Below, piece by piece: positions 1 to 12,986 of a stretch of 64,000 nucleotides of DNA. Numbering within the stretch: the first letter of the stretch is position 1; each line of letters opens with the position of its first letter. A model generated the notes under the pieces. That model did no database searches, had not been told where the DNA came from, and saw only the letters and a list, made by a program, of their open reading frames with translations. Where the stretch lies: NCBI RefSeq assembly GCF_009870125.1, contig NC_046679.1:7068001-7132000 (forward strand), in the 5' to 3' direction. This DNA is from Drosophila pseudoobscura. Lineage: Eukaryota; Arthropoda; Insecta; Diptera; Drosophilidae. Both the position numbers and the translations under genes were made by a program.

Positions 1-893
1 TAGACACTAAAACTCACCCTTTATCGTGGCTAAGCCACTCCGTGATAGAGTAGAACACTGCTTCCTTTATTCCAGCTATAATAATGATCCAATCGGAACA
101 AGATTCAGGATTCTAGTGGATACCCAGCTCCCCAATGATTCAGCTTATGCCTGGCTTCCTCGAATAGTCCGGGGTATCCCCTAGTCGCTATATTCCCCCC
201 CTTCTTGTTGTGTTTTTTTGCCCCGTTTTGCTTCTTTTAATTCGCATTTCGTGTGAGTTGACGCGTAGCCTTTTGCCATATGCGCAAAACTTTTGCTTTT
301 GAGGCACGCATGCCTGGCCATTGAAGTGGGCGGGGCTCTTGCTACGGGCGGGCGAGCGACCACCTGCATTTTGCATTAAATTGCATAACTTTTGTGGCAA
401 TTAGACGTTCGGCCCGGCCAAGACGAAGGATATGCCGTAGGAAATGCAGCTGCAGTGCAAATACACAAATCTATCAATTTTCCATTGCCACACACAGCAC
501 ACACACCGCACGAAGGACTCCACATACGACAATTACGCATACGCAGTGTGGGCCCTTCCTAAACACAGAGTACCCGACCCGACATTCTTTTCCTATACTT
601 ATTTTTTCTTTTCTATACTTTTCCTTTGCATTGCATTTCAATTAAGTAATTTCTGTCTGCACAAATTCCCAGGCGCAAAAAAAAAACGCGAGAGACCAAA
701 CAAATGGAAATGTGATGGAAAATTGTTTGAAAATAATTGCCACCACAGGCAGTAATTATAGTCTATTAGGGGGGAGCCTTGGCTAATCCCAACCTCAAGA
801 ACCGCTCAAGAATTTTACAGTTTATTAATATTTCGTATCTTTGGGCTTCATTGTATCTTTTGCTTAGGCTTAGAACGTGTTGCTGAGGAATTT
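1..893. other. Non-coding DNA upstream of the first visible E93 coding exon
   Basis: No convincing coding exon is visible. The stretch ends in a good polypyrimidine-AG splice acceptor at 866-867, with a second AG at 872-873, just before the ATG at 894. It is therefore probably intron followed by a short 5' UTR segment. No in-frame stop lies between the acceptor and the ATG, so an upstream coding exon outside the window cannot be excluded. Confidence 0.5.
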
Positions 894-3800
894 ATGGGTC
901 GCAGGAAATGGAAAAATTATCAAGAGCAAGCGACGCGCAGCCAACTGAATATCGAGGAGCAACAGCCCATAGCGACAGCCGGTTCCGACGAGGACGAGGA
1001 CAACAAGGACAACAGAAACCACTGTAAGCCAGAGAACCAGCACCACCGTTTAGAGCAGCAGTTTGAGGAGGATTTTGGTGAGTCCTTCAAAGGATCTTCA
1101 GACGGTCTTGGGTCTAAAGTCTTTTGGCAATTCCACAGATAACCAAACATCACAGGATTCATCACGTACAGCAACACCCATAAGTATACCATCACCACCG
1201 CCAGAACCCAACGATTGGAGACCGTCGGACAAGTGCAATTTCTGTGTCAACGGTCGCCTGCTAACGGTGAACGCCCAGGGCCAATTGGTGGCCGAAACGG
1301 TGGCACCCACAGCCACAGTCCACAGCAGCAGCAGCAGCACCAGCAAAGGCCCCACATACCACAACGGTCAAGTGAGTGGAGTGGAGTCTTGGAGTCGGAG
1401 TTTGGACTTTGAAATTAACCTTAAACCTATTCCAAGCAGCACGACAGTGACAGCAACTCGAGCGCATCGCTGCACCAGTCTGGGGCACGCAACATTGCCA
1501 ACAGCGGCAACTCCCTGGAACTGTACAAGCTGCTCACCCAACGGGCAGCCAAAATGACATCCATGGACTCGATGGCCGCCCAGCTGGCCCAGTTCTCGCT
1601 GCTGGCCGACTTCAATCTGATAAACTCTCTGGCCAGCCAGCAGCAACAGCAACAGCAGCAGCAGCAGCAACATCCGCCACACAACTCGGTAACAACAACT
1701 ACCTCAGAACTGCTATCGGCAGCCGCCATCAGTGCCCCACTCAAAGATACACCCAGTCCCAGTGCCGATGCCCCGCTCGATCTTAGCAGCAAGCCATCGC
1801 CAAATTCATCGATTAGCGGCGATGTAAAGTCCATCAGGTGAGTGGCACCCCTGCCATGCCGTACCCTAGAATATATAATAAAAATACCAATATATATATA
1901 AGCATGTACTGGAACATAAATCTGGCAATCTCTGCGCAAACGCCAAAAAATATTTAACAAAAAAGAATTCGCCCCCAAACACAATACACAAAAAAATATT
2001 CATGTAAAACGGACAAAAAAAAGCAGTGGGGGGAAAAAAAGGTGGAAATTAATATTTAAGCATTTTTGGGTTGACGAATGGGGAATACCCTAATTTGGGG
2101 CAGGAAATCGACTGCCGTGAATAGATCTTGTATACCCGCTCTGTGGAGAGGGTATCCATAGCCACACACACACACAGACACACACATACGGGCGGTAAAA
2201 AAGAGAAGGAAAAACACCGAATCGTGTGGCAGACAATACATGAGATAATTGCACTTTGGGCGCCTGCTGGCCCGCCGCCTCTGACACTGCACTTATTGTA
2301 GCATACTTAACGGGGCAGCCCACCCCACAACACCCACTCCCCCCTCCCCCTGGCCACACATGTGGCTGTGTGGATGCTGCAGCCGAAGCTTTATTGTTAT
2401 ATGCCTATGTAAAAATTGTGCAATTATACAACTGTGTGTCGCTATCTCCCTCTGTCTCTGTCTCTCTGTGTGTGCTTTATGAAACGATGCCGAAAATTAC
2501 ACATACGCCTGGTGGCACATTGCATTGGTGCCCTGGCCCACCCCCCCGCTTAATTACCAGGCGTTAGGCAGGTGGGCGGATGGCCGCATAAATTTCCATC
2601 AAATTTCCCCCAAAAAAAAAAAAAAAGAATACATAAATTTATATGTGTGTGTGTGTGTGTGCATCTTAACTCCTTGAGCTCTTCCGCAATCTTTTTTCAA
2701 TTCGCTCTCCTTTTTTGTATATTTTGGTCCTTGGCATTTTTTTAATTACTCTAAAATGTTCAGGAGCACCTTTTATTATTACTCTGGCTCTCCCTCTCTG
2801 TGTGTGTGTGTGTGTGTTTGGGGCATACAACTTCAGACGACAGATCCCCTTGTTAGCGCCCGGGAAGCCCAGGCGTCGTGTGCATAATTTTCCAGCACTT
2901 TCCACGATTTTTGTCATTACTCTTTCTTTTTTTTTGTTTTTTTTGGTTGCGAATTTTCGTGTGTGTGTGTGTGAGACTGTGGCAACGACAACCGCGGCGG
3001 TCGGTGGCTGCCACTTGAGCCGCAACAGCGCCAGTCCTTGTCTATTGTCTAAAGCATGGCCAAGTGTTTGTTAGCAGCCGCCATCGCCGTCGTCATGCAC
3101 CATCTCGTACACCTATTTTAATTGTCATACGACAAAAAAAATGTCGAAAAAATGTACAAAAAACAATGAATAAACGGGCGAAAAGGAAGTGTTTTGCGGT
3201 TGCACTGGAAGGTGGGAGTTATGTACAAGGAAAGCAGAGACACAAGAGCTGTGTTCGAGTTCCAGCTGAAGGACAAAAGCACCGCCCGATGTCCTTGGAG
3301 CCTTGAATAAACCTTAATAGAACTATTTGCCGATTAAAGATCGACCAATAAATAAGCCTTAAGCCAGATGACCGTAACTCAACCCCAGGGCACCCCTCTA
3401 AGGCACACCTACCCTGCCCCCCTGCCCCCACCCCCCAACCACTTGAGGCACAAAAGCCACTGACGCTGCAATTTTTGGCATTTTTTTTTCCTCTCTTTTT
3501 CGTCAAGCGTTTATTATTACAGATTTTTTTCTCAGGCTGTCGCTGCCGCTGCCGAGGATGATGAGACGGCGTCGCCACTCCAAGTGGAGCTTTGAAGGGG
3601 GGGCGGCAGTGGCAGCGGCAGCGGCTGCAGCGTCGACGTCGACGTCGCCCAGCGCAGCAGACAGAAATGAGTGCATCATATCGATCGCTTTTTTTTTTGC
3701 ACGCTGCGTTTTACTTTTTTCTCTCTGTGTGTGTGGGTGTGTATTTTTTGGTCTTTCTTCTTTGCTACTTTTTTCTATGCACTTTTCGGAACGGGCGGGG

Positions 3801-6800
3801 GGGGAGGGGCCCTGGGCGGGCAGAGCGACTGTCGCTGGGTGTATATTCATTATTTTTCGTTTACGAAAAAATTCTCCCCTGAGAGCGAAAGGGACAGGGA
3901 AGCCGAAAAAAAAGAGACACAAGAGAGATTGAGAGAATGTAATAACTGGCATAGAGTGATGACGTCGACTGCGACGTCGACTGCGTTAACCATTTGGCCC
4001 CAAAAACAAAAAAAACCCCCAAATGGTAAAATACAATGCAAAGAGGAGAGCTTAATGCGTGTGCACTGGCCATTGTTATACGCCTTGCCGGGGGGGAGGG
4101 GGGCTATGGAAGGACCTGTCGGAGGCATAATAGTAGGCAGACACTCTGCATTATGGTTGGACGATCATCTGAGAGACATTTGGCAGGTGGCAGCTGGAAC
4201 TGAGAGAGGGAGAGAGAGAGAGAGATCCTGGGCTGGATGTGAGCCTCATATTTTATTCAAAACCTTTCAAGTGGCGATGCAATTACGGCACCATCAAGTG
4301 GCCCGTGTGACACCAGCAGAAGGCTGTTGCTCTCCTCCCGCCCAACCGACCGAGGGGCGCTGCTGCAAGACGCGCGGCTTAACATGCAGGAAGTTATAGG
4401 ATTATAAGCCGCCAAAACCGGACTTATTCCCGATCAAAACATATGGCAGTTAATATTATAACTATTTTTGCCAAAAGTAAACCGATTTTGCCCTGAAATG
4501 GCGCTTGAGAAACAAAAAATTTCACCGATCCTAACTTGTAAAGAATTTGAAACAGAATCCCTGTCTTAAGAGCCATTAGGCCCACCATAAAATTGAAAAT
4601 TTGCTTACCAAAAATGCCTAAATTATTCCCAAACTAAGAGTCCTCAAAGTCTCCCGCCAAAGACCAGGCGAAAAGGTTTTTTTTGCTACCCATTGATCCC
4701 CTGATCCTTATCGACTGAGAGGCAATACATCATTCCGTTGCCATAAGAACTGACGGCACTGCCAGGGTATCTGTGGCTTCGATCTGGATGGCAATCTTTT
4801 ACCGTCCCTGTTGTGGTTTTTAGCTGCAGTCCAACACTTTTTAACGGTTATCGCCAGAGCCCCCACCGCCCCACTTCCCCACTCCCCCACTTGCACAGTT
4901 ATTTATCATTGACCCTCCCACGCCCACTCCCCCCCAAAACTCATTTACTTTTTGTTCGATCTTTTTCTATATAGTATATGCCACAATTTTTTGTCATTTC
5001 AATGACCGCTGCTCGATTCGGTTTAAATGTCTGTTGCTGTTCCTTTTTTCCCGTTTTTTTTTTGTTTTTTTTTGTAGAATAATTTTTGTGTGCGTGCGTG
5101 AATGAACGAGATAGAAACAACAAAAAATTGAAATGCATATAAGAGTGCAGCGGCAGAGGCGTCAACGCCAGCTGCAGCGGCGGCGGCGGCAGAGGTGGAC
5201 GAAAATTAAAAAAAGAGAAAAAAAAAACGAAGAGAAATGAGTGCATATCTTCCGAAAAAATGCAACTGCCATGAATGTGTGCGTGTGTGGCATAGGGTGG
5301 ATGTATGCATAGGTGTACGTGTGTGTGTGTGTGCCAGGGGGGGTGTTGGTGGGTGGCCTGCGCACGCATCAAGTGTAGGCCGAGGCCCGGCACCGGGGTC
5401 TGCGGGGGCCACTGCATTGGCAACAAAAACCAACATGCAATTGCATTCATACCGAAACACACACATACCGAGACACACACACACACACACACATGCACTT
5501 AATGCATTTTTAACAAAATTGCATTCGACGTTGTCAACACACACACACACACACTCATAGGCCAAACATACATGAGACGAAAAAAAAACGAGGAGAAGAA
5601 AAAAAAGGCTTGTCGAAGATTTCTATACTCTTTTGGGCGGCGTGGCTCTTGCCTGCTTTGAAGTCTCCAGAGAAAAGAGAGCACCGATCGAGAGAGCAAG
5701 GATCGGGCGAATAAAGCGCTAACGACCGAAGCTAGTGAGCCGGGGGTTGGTGAAACGATTAAGCAGGGGCTTGCCCTGAAATGATATATGCCCTCCTTAA
5801 AGAGTATACAAAAAAGCGAAATAAAAAACCCCACTATGGGGGGACAGAGTGTGGCATTGTGCGCTCTCGTTGGAGCCAGCGGCAGAGGCTTTTCCTACTA
5901 CAAAACCCACCACCCAGCCCCAGTCCCAGCCCCCGCACCCTTAACCATTAACCTCACATTCCATTCCTCCAGTCAAATGCCAAACATTGCCCCTTTCCCT
6001 CTACCCCCTCCCCCGCCCCCTTAACCAGCTCTCGTTCCGCCACTGGCACATTTAGCGGCCGCGTTGCACGCAACAAAATAGAGAGACAGCAGAGGCAGCA
6101 ACAAAAAATACATATAAAAAAAAAACACCAATAAAAATGCAGAAATCATAATTAATTGTCCGCGGGGGAGGAGCCGAATAAATGTTTTATTTTGGGAAAT
6201 AATCACAAATATTGCGTTTTCTGGGGTTCTTTATTTTTTTTTTTAGGTAGGGAGCTTAAGAACTATAATTTGTATAATAAAACATAAAATACAATATTAT
6301 TTTAATTAAAATTAATTTCAAACTTTGTTTTATTAAAATCAAAAATAATTCAAATTTTTTAATTTTCCTATACAAATTTCTTTCTTTTGTTTTATTATTA
6401 ATATAAAAAAAAACACTCATATTTTCAATGTTATAAAAATTGAAACTAAAATATTAAATTTTAGGGAGATCCAAAACATCAAAAATTAAAAAAAAGTTTT
6501 ATTTTGCATTTATTCAACGAAAATGCCAATTTTGAACTCTGTTTACAATTTGTATGAAAAAAAAAAACAATTATATTGCCATTTATTCAATGAAACCCAC
6601 ATTTCAGATCTCTGCCTTTGATGGTATACTATTGTCAATAATTTATTTGATTCCCCTTAATTATTTCTATAATTTTTTGGACAGTTATTCTATAAAATAT
6701 CGTACAAAATACAGGACTTGGATAGATCTCAAAAACCCCCCGATATTTGTGAACTTTTGTCAATTCTTTCCCTCAAATTTTAGCCTTGATCTTTAACAAA

Positions 6801-9800
6801 AAAAATCAAATTTAAATTTAAAGAATATTATGCTTCAAAGAATATTATGTTTTATTAATAAAAATGATAACCAATTTGAATATGAAATGTGGATGGTAAT
6901 TCAGTGTCTCTGTGTGTGTGTGTGTGTGTGTATATATTTACTCTTGTGCACATATGTTAGTGTGTTCGGAGCACATAAAAAGGTGTGGGATGAACCGACA
7001 AAAATGCAATATTGCGCATAACAACAACAGCAACAACAGCGAAAATCGTTGCAGTAAAAAATGCATTTCTCTGGTACCGGGCCACATTGCTACAACAACA
7101 GAAAAAAGTATTTAAAAAAACACACACGCACACCGTTGAGCAAAAAAAAAGCAACCCTTTTGCTGCCACAAATTAAAACAAAATGTCAGAAAAATTGCAA
7201 ACGCCAACGAAAAACGTGAAGGAGGGACAGAGAACAGAGGGCCACCGAGGCTGGGAATACCCTAACAGAGATCATTTGCAAGGGACTAAGGGGATATTAA
7301 ATAAAAATATAAATTAAAATAGCCTATTTCCTGTGATAGTGAAATGTAGAAAAATGTAGAAAGATGCTACGAATATTTCTGGTGGAATATTACGAAGAGT
7401 CCCTAAGAAGTCCATGTAAAATTCGTTTAGCGAGCGTTGGGTTTTTTAAAATTTTTTTAGCTTCGATTATTTTAAATAAAAATATTTGAAATATAAAATT
7501 TTACTTAAAACTATTTTTTTTTTTTTTTTATTAGTATTGTATTTTTTATTATTTTGTTGTTTGCTTTTACTGTTAAAGCAACTTATAAATTATATTTATA
7601 AATTTATCATAAATTTATATTATATTAAAAATTTAACTAATATTAAAAAATTAATTAGATTTACATATATAAATTTAATTTTCCTTCGGTTCCTGTCACC
7701 TTTGATGCAGGAGATCAGATCCCATTCAAGTATCAGAAATAGTCCCCAAAATATTCGATCTGCAGAGAATAGAGCCCTCTCGAAATCCATGAATACCCCT
7801 TCGAAAGAGTATTGTACATAAAAAAGGAAAAGGATGCAGAAAAAAAAGCCTGCTGCGGGTTGGGTTTGGGGCATGTGCTTTTTTTTGGGTGCAAATGAAT
7901 GCGCTCCACATGCGTGTGCAGCTGCAACAAATGCAGGGATATGTTGTACAACAACTGCAACAGGAACAGCCGCAGCAGCAGCGTCGGCAGCGGCAGAGAA
8001 ACGTGCTGCTGCTGCTGCAGAGGCAGAGACAGAGGCAGCGCGGCTGTTGCAGTGGCAAATTGCAATTGAAGTGCAGCCAAAAGGTAAACGACACCAACAA
8101 AAAATCCAAACGACATTGAAATGACATTTTTCATTTATTTTTGCGCGCCATCCTTCGCTCCTGGTGCCGCTGTTGCCGCTGCTGCAGTTGCAAGGGGCAG
8201 ATTGATGGTCGTTGGGGAGGGGGAGGGGGAGGGGGCGGGAGGGGACAACATCCTCCCAAAGGTTGGGACCGCCGCGCTTCGGGTTTTGCGCAATTATGCA
8301 AATTTTTGTGTATATCCTTACCTCATCCCACCTTGCCCCACCTCCCCCATTTTTTTTCCTTTTCCTTCCCTTTTTTTGTGTGTGTGTGTTTTTTCTGTCT
8401 GTTTTTTTGGGGAAATTATTTTGTGTATGCAAAATGAGCAAAAATGCAAAAAACTGTCGCCATTTAATGATGATGCCCGCCCGCGGTCCATCCCCACTCC
8501 CACTCCCACTCCCAGCCCCAGCCTCGGACCCCAATTTACTTACGGTCAGCCAAGGGCCACGCCTCCACTTGCACCTGCCCCCCCACCCCCCCACTCGTGC
8601 GGCAGCTATCATACAGTTTAACATTCACTGCTGCCACCTGCTGCCGCGTTCTCTGCCACATTTTTCTTCTCCCCTGCTGAAGCATTCTTCTGCCTCGGGC
8701 TCAGCCTTTCCACCTGCCCCTCTGCCCCTCTGCTTCTTGCTGTTTTCCCCATTTTTTTTTCTGTGTGTTTTTTGTGTTGTCTGCACAATTTTCAGACATT
8801 TTCCAGACGCGGCAAGGACTCCTCCGAAATAAAAATGGGGTAAAAAAGTAAAGTTGTGCTCTGACTTTGCCATCAACTTTTGCCAGGGCCGTCTCCCGTT
8901 GTGCCGCAGCGAAGGGCGCCAAAAGAAGCTGTGCTGTGCGTTCCGTCTACCCATCTCTTTCTCTCCATATACATATATGTGTATAGCTTTCTCTGTCTCA
9001 GCCGACGACAGTCTGTCGGTGCAATGTCCCCAGCCACCCACGAAAAAAAAAGGAGGAAATAAAAAGAAAGGGTCTCGAGCTCGTCTCGTTTTCTGGTTGA
9101 GCATAAAGAAAAGAAATATTTCGTACGGCTTCTGATGATGTTGTTGTTATTGTTGTTGTTGTTGCAACACAAAAGTTGCCTTTTCCTGTGTGGGGGGGGG
9201 TGGGGGGGGGGGAGGTGCAACCCGTCAAGGCAGCGCTTGGCTTGGACTCGCGTTGGCATTAAGTGAAAATGGTTTTGGCACTTTTTTTTTTTCGGAAAAG
9301 AAGGCACTACCCTGGGAAAGGGGTATCTTTGTTTTGAGTAGAGGTTTGTCCCCCAGAAATGAGTGGCATCGAGTGTTCCATAGGTTCTTTCGCTTTCCCC
9401 ATTTCTTCCCGGAAACCTTCGCCCTCCGAAGGGTATTCGCATCTTCGGCATACCTTGGGTTACTCCTTGATTTATATGTTTTTTTCCTTGCTCTTTTTGT
9501 TGGATATTCGTCTAATGAACTTCAAAAACATGTTTGGTCCCTAACCTCTTGCTGGCGGAACACCCATGCCTTTTGTCCTCTACCAGCTCTCCTGCCAGAC
9601 TCCTTTTGGGGCTGTCATCTTTTGTCTCTGTCCCGAAAAAAAGGGAACACAAAAAATGATTGTGTGGCAGGGCACATCCTTGCCACTGCCTCTGCCTTTG
9701 CCTTTGCCTTTGCCTTTGACACCCAAGCGTCGTCGTCGTCGTCGTCGTCGGCATCCGTGTGTCCTTCTTTCTGCTTCCTTTTGGCCTGATGTCGACATTT

Positions 9801-12800
9801 AAGAAGCACTCATTGTCAGTCCTTGCACACCCTGTCGCTGTGCCAAAAAAAAAGGGAGAGCCTTCTAAGCGGGAAGTGGCTCTCAAGTCCTTTGATGGTG
9901 CTGCCAAAAAATATTACCCTCGAAGCCCAAAAGTCACTGTTGAAAATTTCTGGAAGATAAAGGATGATTGACTCGAAGGATCAAGCGGGGGTTGAGGCAG
10001 TGCATATATTTCTAGGATCTGTAGAAATTTAAGGAACTTCCACTTTAAGTGATTTTCAATGCCTTGTCCTCTTTTCAGAGCCCTCTCGGACTGCCCCACG
10101 CCCACGCCTTCGTCGGGGCGAAGGACCTACAGCGAGGAGGACCTGAACAGGGCCCTGCAGGACGTAACGGCCAGCAAGCTGGCACCCCGCAAGGTGGCCG
10201 GTCAGCACCGCTCCAGCCTGATGAACAAGCTGGCGCACCACGAGCAGCGGCTCGAGCGACTCGAGCGGCTCGAGCAGGACGAGCCGGATGAGCCGGAGGA
10301 CTCGGCGGACGAGGCCGAGGTGGACAGCAACGCCTCCACCCCGGCACCGGTCTATCCGGAGCTTGCCCAGCGCATCGCGGCCACGGCCCAGCTCCACAAG
10401 CTGAGCAGCCACCTGTCCGAGCACAATGGCAGCGAGGATCTGGGCGAGGACCTCGAGGGCGGGGGCCAGCACTCGCCGAAGCTGTCCAGGATACCAGGGC
10501 CCGCCAGTGCGGTGGCACCCATACCCATCGACACGAATGTGCTGCTGCACACGCTCATGCTGGCGGCGGGCATCGGGGTGATGCCCAAGGTGGACGAGAC
10601 CCAGACGGTGGGGGACCTGATCAAGGGCCTGCTGGTGGCCAACACCGGGGGCATTGTGAACGATGCGCTCATCAACCTGCTCGCGGCCAGCCAGCAGGAG
10701 ACCAGCAATGGCAATGCCGCCAGCCTGCTCCTCCAGCAGCACCAGCAGCAGTTGAATGCCTTTCACCATCGCCTACCAAAGTCTGAAACGCCCGAGACGA
10801 GCTCCTCGCTGGATCCCAACGAGGCCAGCGAGGATCCCATACTGAAGATTCCGTCCTTCAAGGTCAGCGGGCCACCCAGCATCTCGCCCAGCATCAGCCA
10901 CAGCCACCACCAGCAGCAGCAGCAGCAGCACCTCCTTCAGCAGCAGCACCACCACCAGCACCCACACCACCACAACAATCATAGCTCCAGCAGCAACTCC
11001 CACGCCCACGGCCACGTCCACGCCCACTCCAACAGCAGCAATCGGAACGGGGGCGGTGGCGGGGGGAGAGAGCGCAGTCCGCACTCGGCCTCGCCGATGC
11101 TGGCCGCCGCTGTGTCCAACAGCAGCGCCAGTGCCGCCGCCGCCGCCGCCGGCCTGCTCTCGGCCTCGCCCACCTCCATCCAGAAGATGATGGCCAGCAA
11201 CATCCAGCGGCAGATCAACGAGCAGAGCAGCCACGAGGCAGCCGCGGCCGCGGCGGCGACAGCCAGCAGCAGCCTGCGCAACGGCAGCACTAGCGCCGGC
11301 AGCGACTGCAGCAACAATGGGGCAGCATCCGGCAACAACAACAGCAGCAGCAGCAGCAGCTACAAGAAGCCCAGCATCTCGGTGGCCAAGATCATTGGCG
11401 GCACGGACACGTCCCGCTTTGGGGCGTCGCCGAACCTGCTATCCCAGCACCAGCACCAGCACCACCATGCCCACCTGCCCGCCGGCCATCATGCGGCGGC
11501 CGCGGCGGCGCACTCGCACCAGGCGCAACTGAGCGCCCAGGAGGCGGCCGCCCTGGCAGCGGGCAAGGGAACGCGCCCGAAGCGTGGCAAGTACCGCAAC
11601 TACGACCGGGACAGCCTGGTGGAGGCCGTCAAGGCGGTGCAGCGCGGCGAGATGTCCGTGCATCGGGCTGGGAGCTACTACGGCGTGCCCCACTCCACGC
11701 TGGAGTACAAGGTGAAGGAGCGGCACCTGATGAGGCCCCGGAAGCGCGAGCCCAAGCCCCAGCCGGACCTGGTCGGCCTGACGGGACCCGCCAACAAGGT
11801 GTGTCCGGAGAAGCTGAAGCCCGGCAACCACATCAACCACACGGGCAACCACCACGGCGTCGGCGGCTCGAAGCTGAGCAATGCCCTCAAGAGCAACACC
11901 TCCTCCCAGGCGGCAGCGGCAGCGGCGGCGGCGGCGGCCGCCGCAGCAGCGGCCTCAGCCACAGTGCCCAACGGCCTCAAGATCTTCGATGGGGTGGCGC
12001 CGCAGTTGGGCTTTCAGCCGAATATCTTTTGGACCCAGCAGAATGCCGGCAACGCGTATGGCCTGGACCTGCACCGCATGGCGGAGGCCATGCGCCAGCA
12101 GACCAACCAGACGAACGCCCACGAACGACCCATGAAGAGCGCCCTGGAGATAGCCGAGCACATGTACGACGGCATCATCCGCAAGACCCTGCAGTCCTCC
12201 GGCGATGGCAATGGAAACGGGAGCGGCAGCGGCAGCGGCAGCAGCAGCACCAGCAACGGACACGCCCTGGGCCATGGGCTGGGCCACCATGGCAATGCGC
12301 TGCTCGATCAGCTGCTGGTGAATAAGACGCCCCTGCCGTTCACCAACAATCAGAGCAATGACTACCGGGGGGCCGCCTGTTCGAGCGGCGGTGGGGAGCG
12401 CATCAAGCGATCCGCCAGTCCCTTGGGCGTCTATGCGGATATCAAGAGGGAGCGTCTGAGTGCGGACAGTGCCAGCAGCGATGAGGAGAGGGATCGAGAG
12501 CGGGATAGGGATCGGGATCATGATCATTCCAGCAACAACAACAACAACAACAGCGACCTGGCGCACAACAAGAACAAGAGCAGCAGCAGCAACAACAATG
12601 GCAACAGCAGCAGCAGGAACAACAACAACAATGGCAATGGCCGGAGCCGAATGACCTCCAGGGACTCGGACGCCACGGATGCCAGCAGCCTGAAGAGCGA
12701 CCACAGCAGGCACCGGCACAGGCACAACAAAATGATGGATCTCAATGGGAGCAACAGCAGCAGCAGCCAGAACGACGGTGACGGTGATGGCGATGGCGAG

Positions 12801-12986
12801 GGCGAGATGACCCACTCGCAGATGCCCAGTCCCAATCCCAGTGGCAGTCCCAATCCCAATCCCTGCCCCAGTCGCAGTCGCAGTCCTGGCTGCAGCAGCA
12901 GCGCCGTCGGCGGCTCCATATTGCACGAGAAGCTGGCCCAGATCAAGGCCGAGCAGCTGGAGCAGCAGCAGCAGCAGCAGTTATAG
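894..12986 (+). CDS. Eip93F: Eip93F (E93) ecdysone-induced pipsqueak-domain transcription factor
   Basis: Coding exons join 894..1077, 1139..1371, 1437..1837 and 10079..12986, giving about 1241 aa. All phases agree (1, 0, 2). The protein begins MGRRKWKNYQ. A CtBP-type PLDLS motif lies near residue 252, after a polyQ run encoded near 1638-1668. A diverged pipsqueak-like helix segment lies near residues 287-320. A full HTH-psq DNA-binding domain, with core GSYYGVPHSTLEYKVK, lies near residues 775-830 (about 11580-11750). LxxLL nuclear-receptor-box motifs are LINLL near residue 470 and LDQLL near residue 1014. The rest is low-complexity Gln, His, Ser, Asn and Ala. In flies E93 is a nuclear, steroid-triggered factor that specifies the adult programme and drives death of larval tissue. 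The psq domain and order of motifs make the identity strong. The first exon and exact start are less certain, and the last exon is GC-rich against AT-rich flanks. Confidence 0.93.
5311..5556. repeat. (GT)n/(CA)n microsatellite cluster in the E93 intron
   Basis: GT repeats near 5318-5334 are followed by CA repeats near 5473-5492 and 5537-5554. Further (GT)n tracts lie at about 2645-2661, 2800-2818, 2960-2972 and 6904-6934. All are simple repeats in non-coding DNA. Confidence 0.8.
9688..9751. repeat. Adjacent CCTTTG-type and (CGT)n microsatellites
   Basis: A hexanucleotide run of TTTGCC units near 9695-9718 is followed within 10 bp by eight CGT triplets at 9728-9751. Both lie in the E93 intron, and the long frames through them are an artefact of the triplet period. 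Confidence 0.8.

Larger units (their letters stand above)
1838..10078 (+). other. Eip93F: Large E93 intron
   Basis: This 8.2-kb intron runs from donor GTGAGT at 1838 to acceptor TTTTCAG at 10078. The interrupted codon (AG plus A) restores Arg and keeps the frame. The contents are microsatellites, G-, C- and T-runs and AT-rich stretches (for example 6220-6850 and 7300-7700). Longer open frames here, such as those around 3560-4400 and 7620-8620, are low-complexity translations without codon structure or domains. I see no nested gene. Confidence 0.8.

Noticed and set aside
2080..2160. Transposon ends suggested by AATACCCT and AGAGGGTATCC motifs
   Set aside because: Similar short GGGTAT motifs occur at many sites in the window (for example 7245, 7790, 9310, 54220), but no paired inverted ends or target duplications could be delimited.
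3671..4399. 242-codon plus-strand open frame in the E93 intron
   Set aside because: Phe/Cys/Gly-rich translation of T- and G-runs. No conserved motif is seen.
7620..8624. 334-codon minus-strand open frame
   Set aside because: The translation is low-complexity (Ala, Ser, Pro, poly-Gly runs), spans microsatellites in the E93 intron, and has no domain or splice logic.
11955..12926. 323-codon minus-strand open frame inside the E93 last exon
   Set aside because: It is a shadow of the GC-rich E93 coding strand, with Ala/Val/Ile strings. The plus strand carries the recognised HTH-psq protein.
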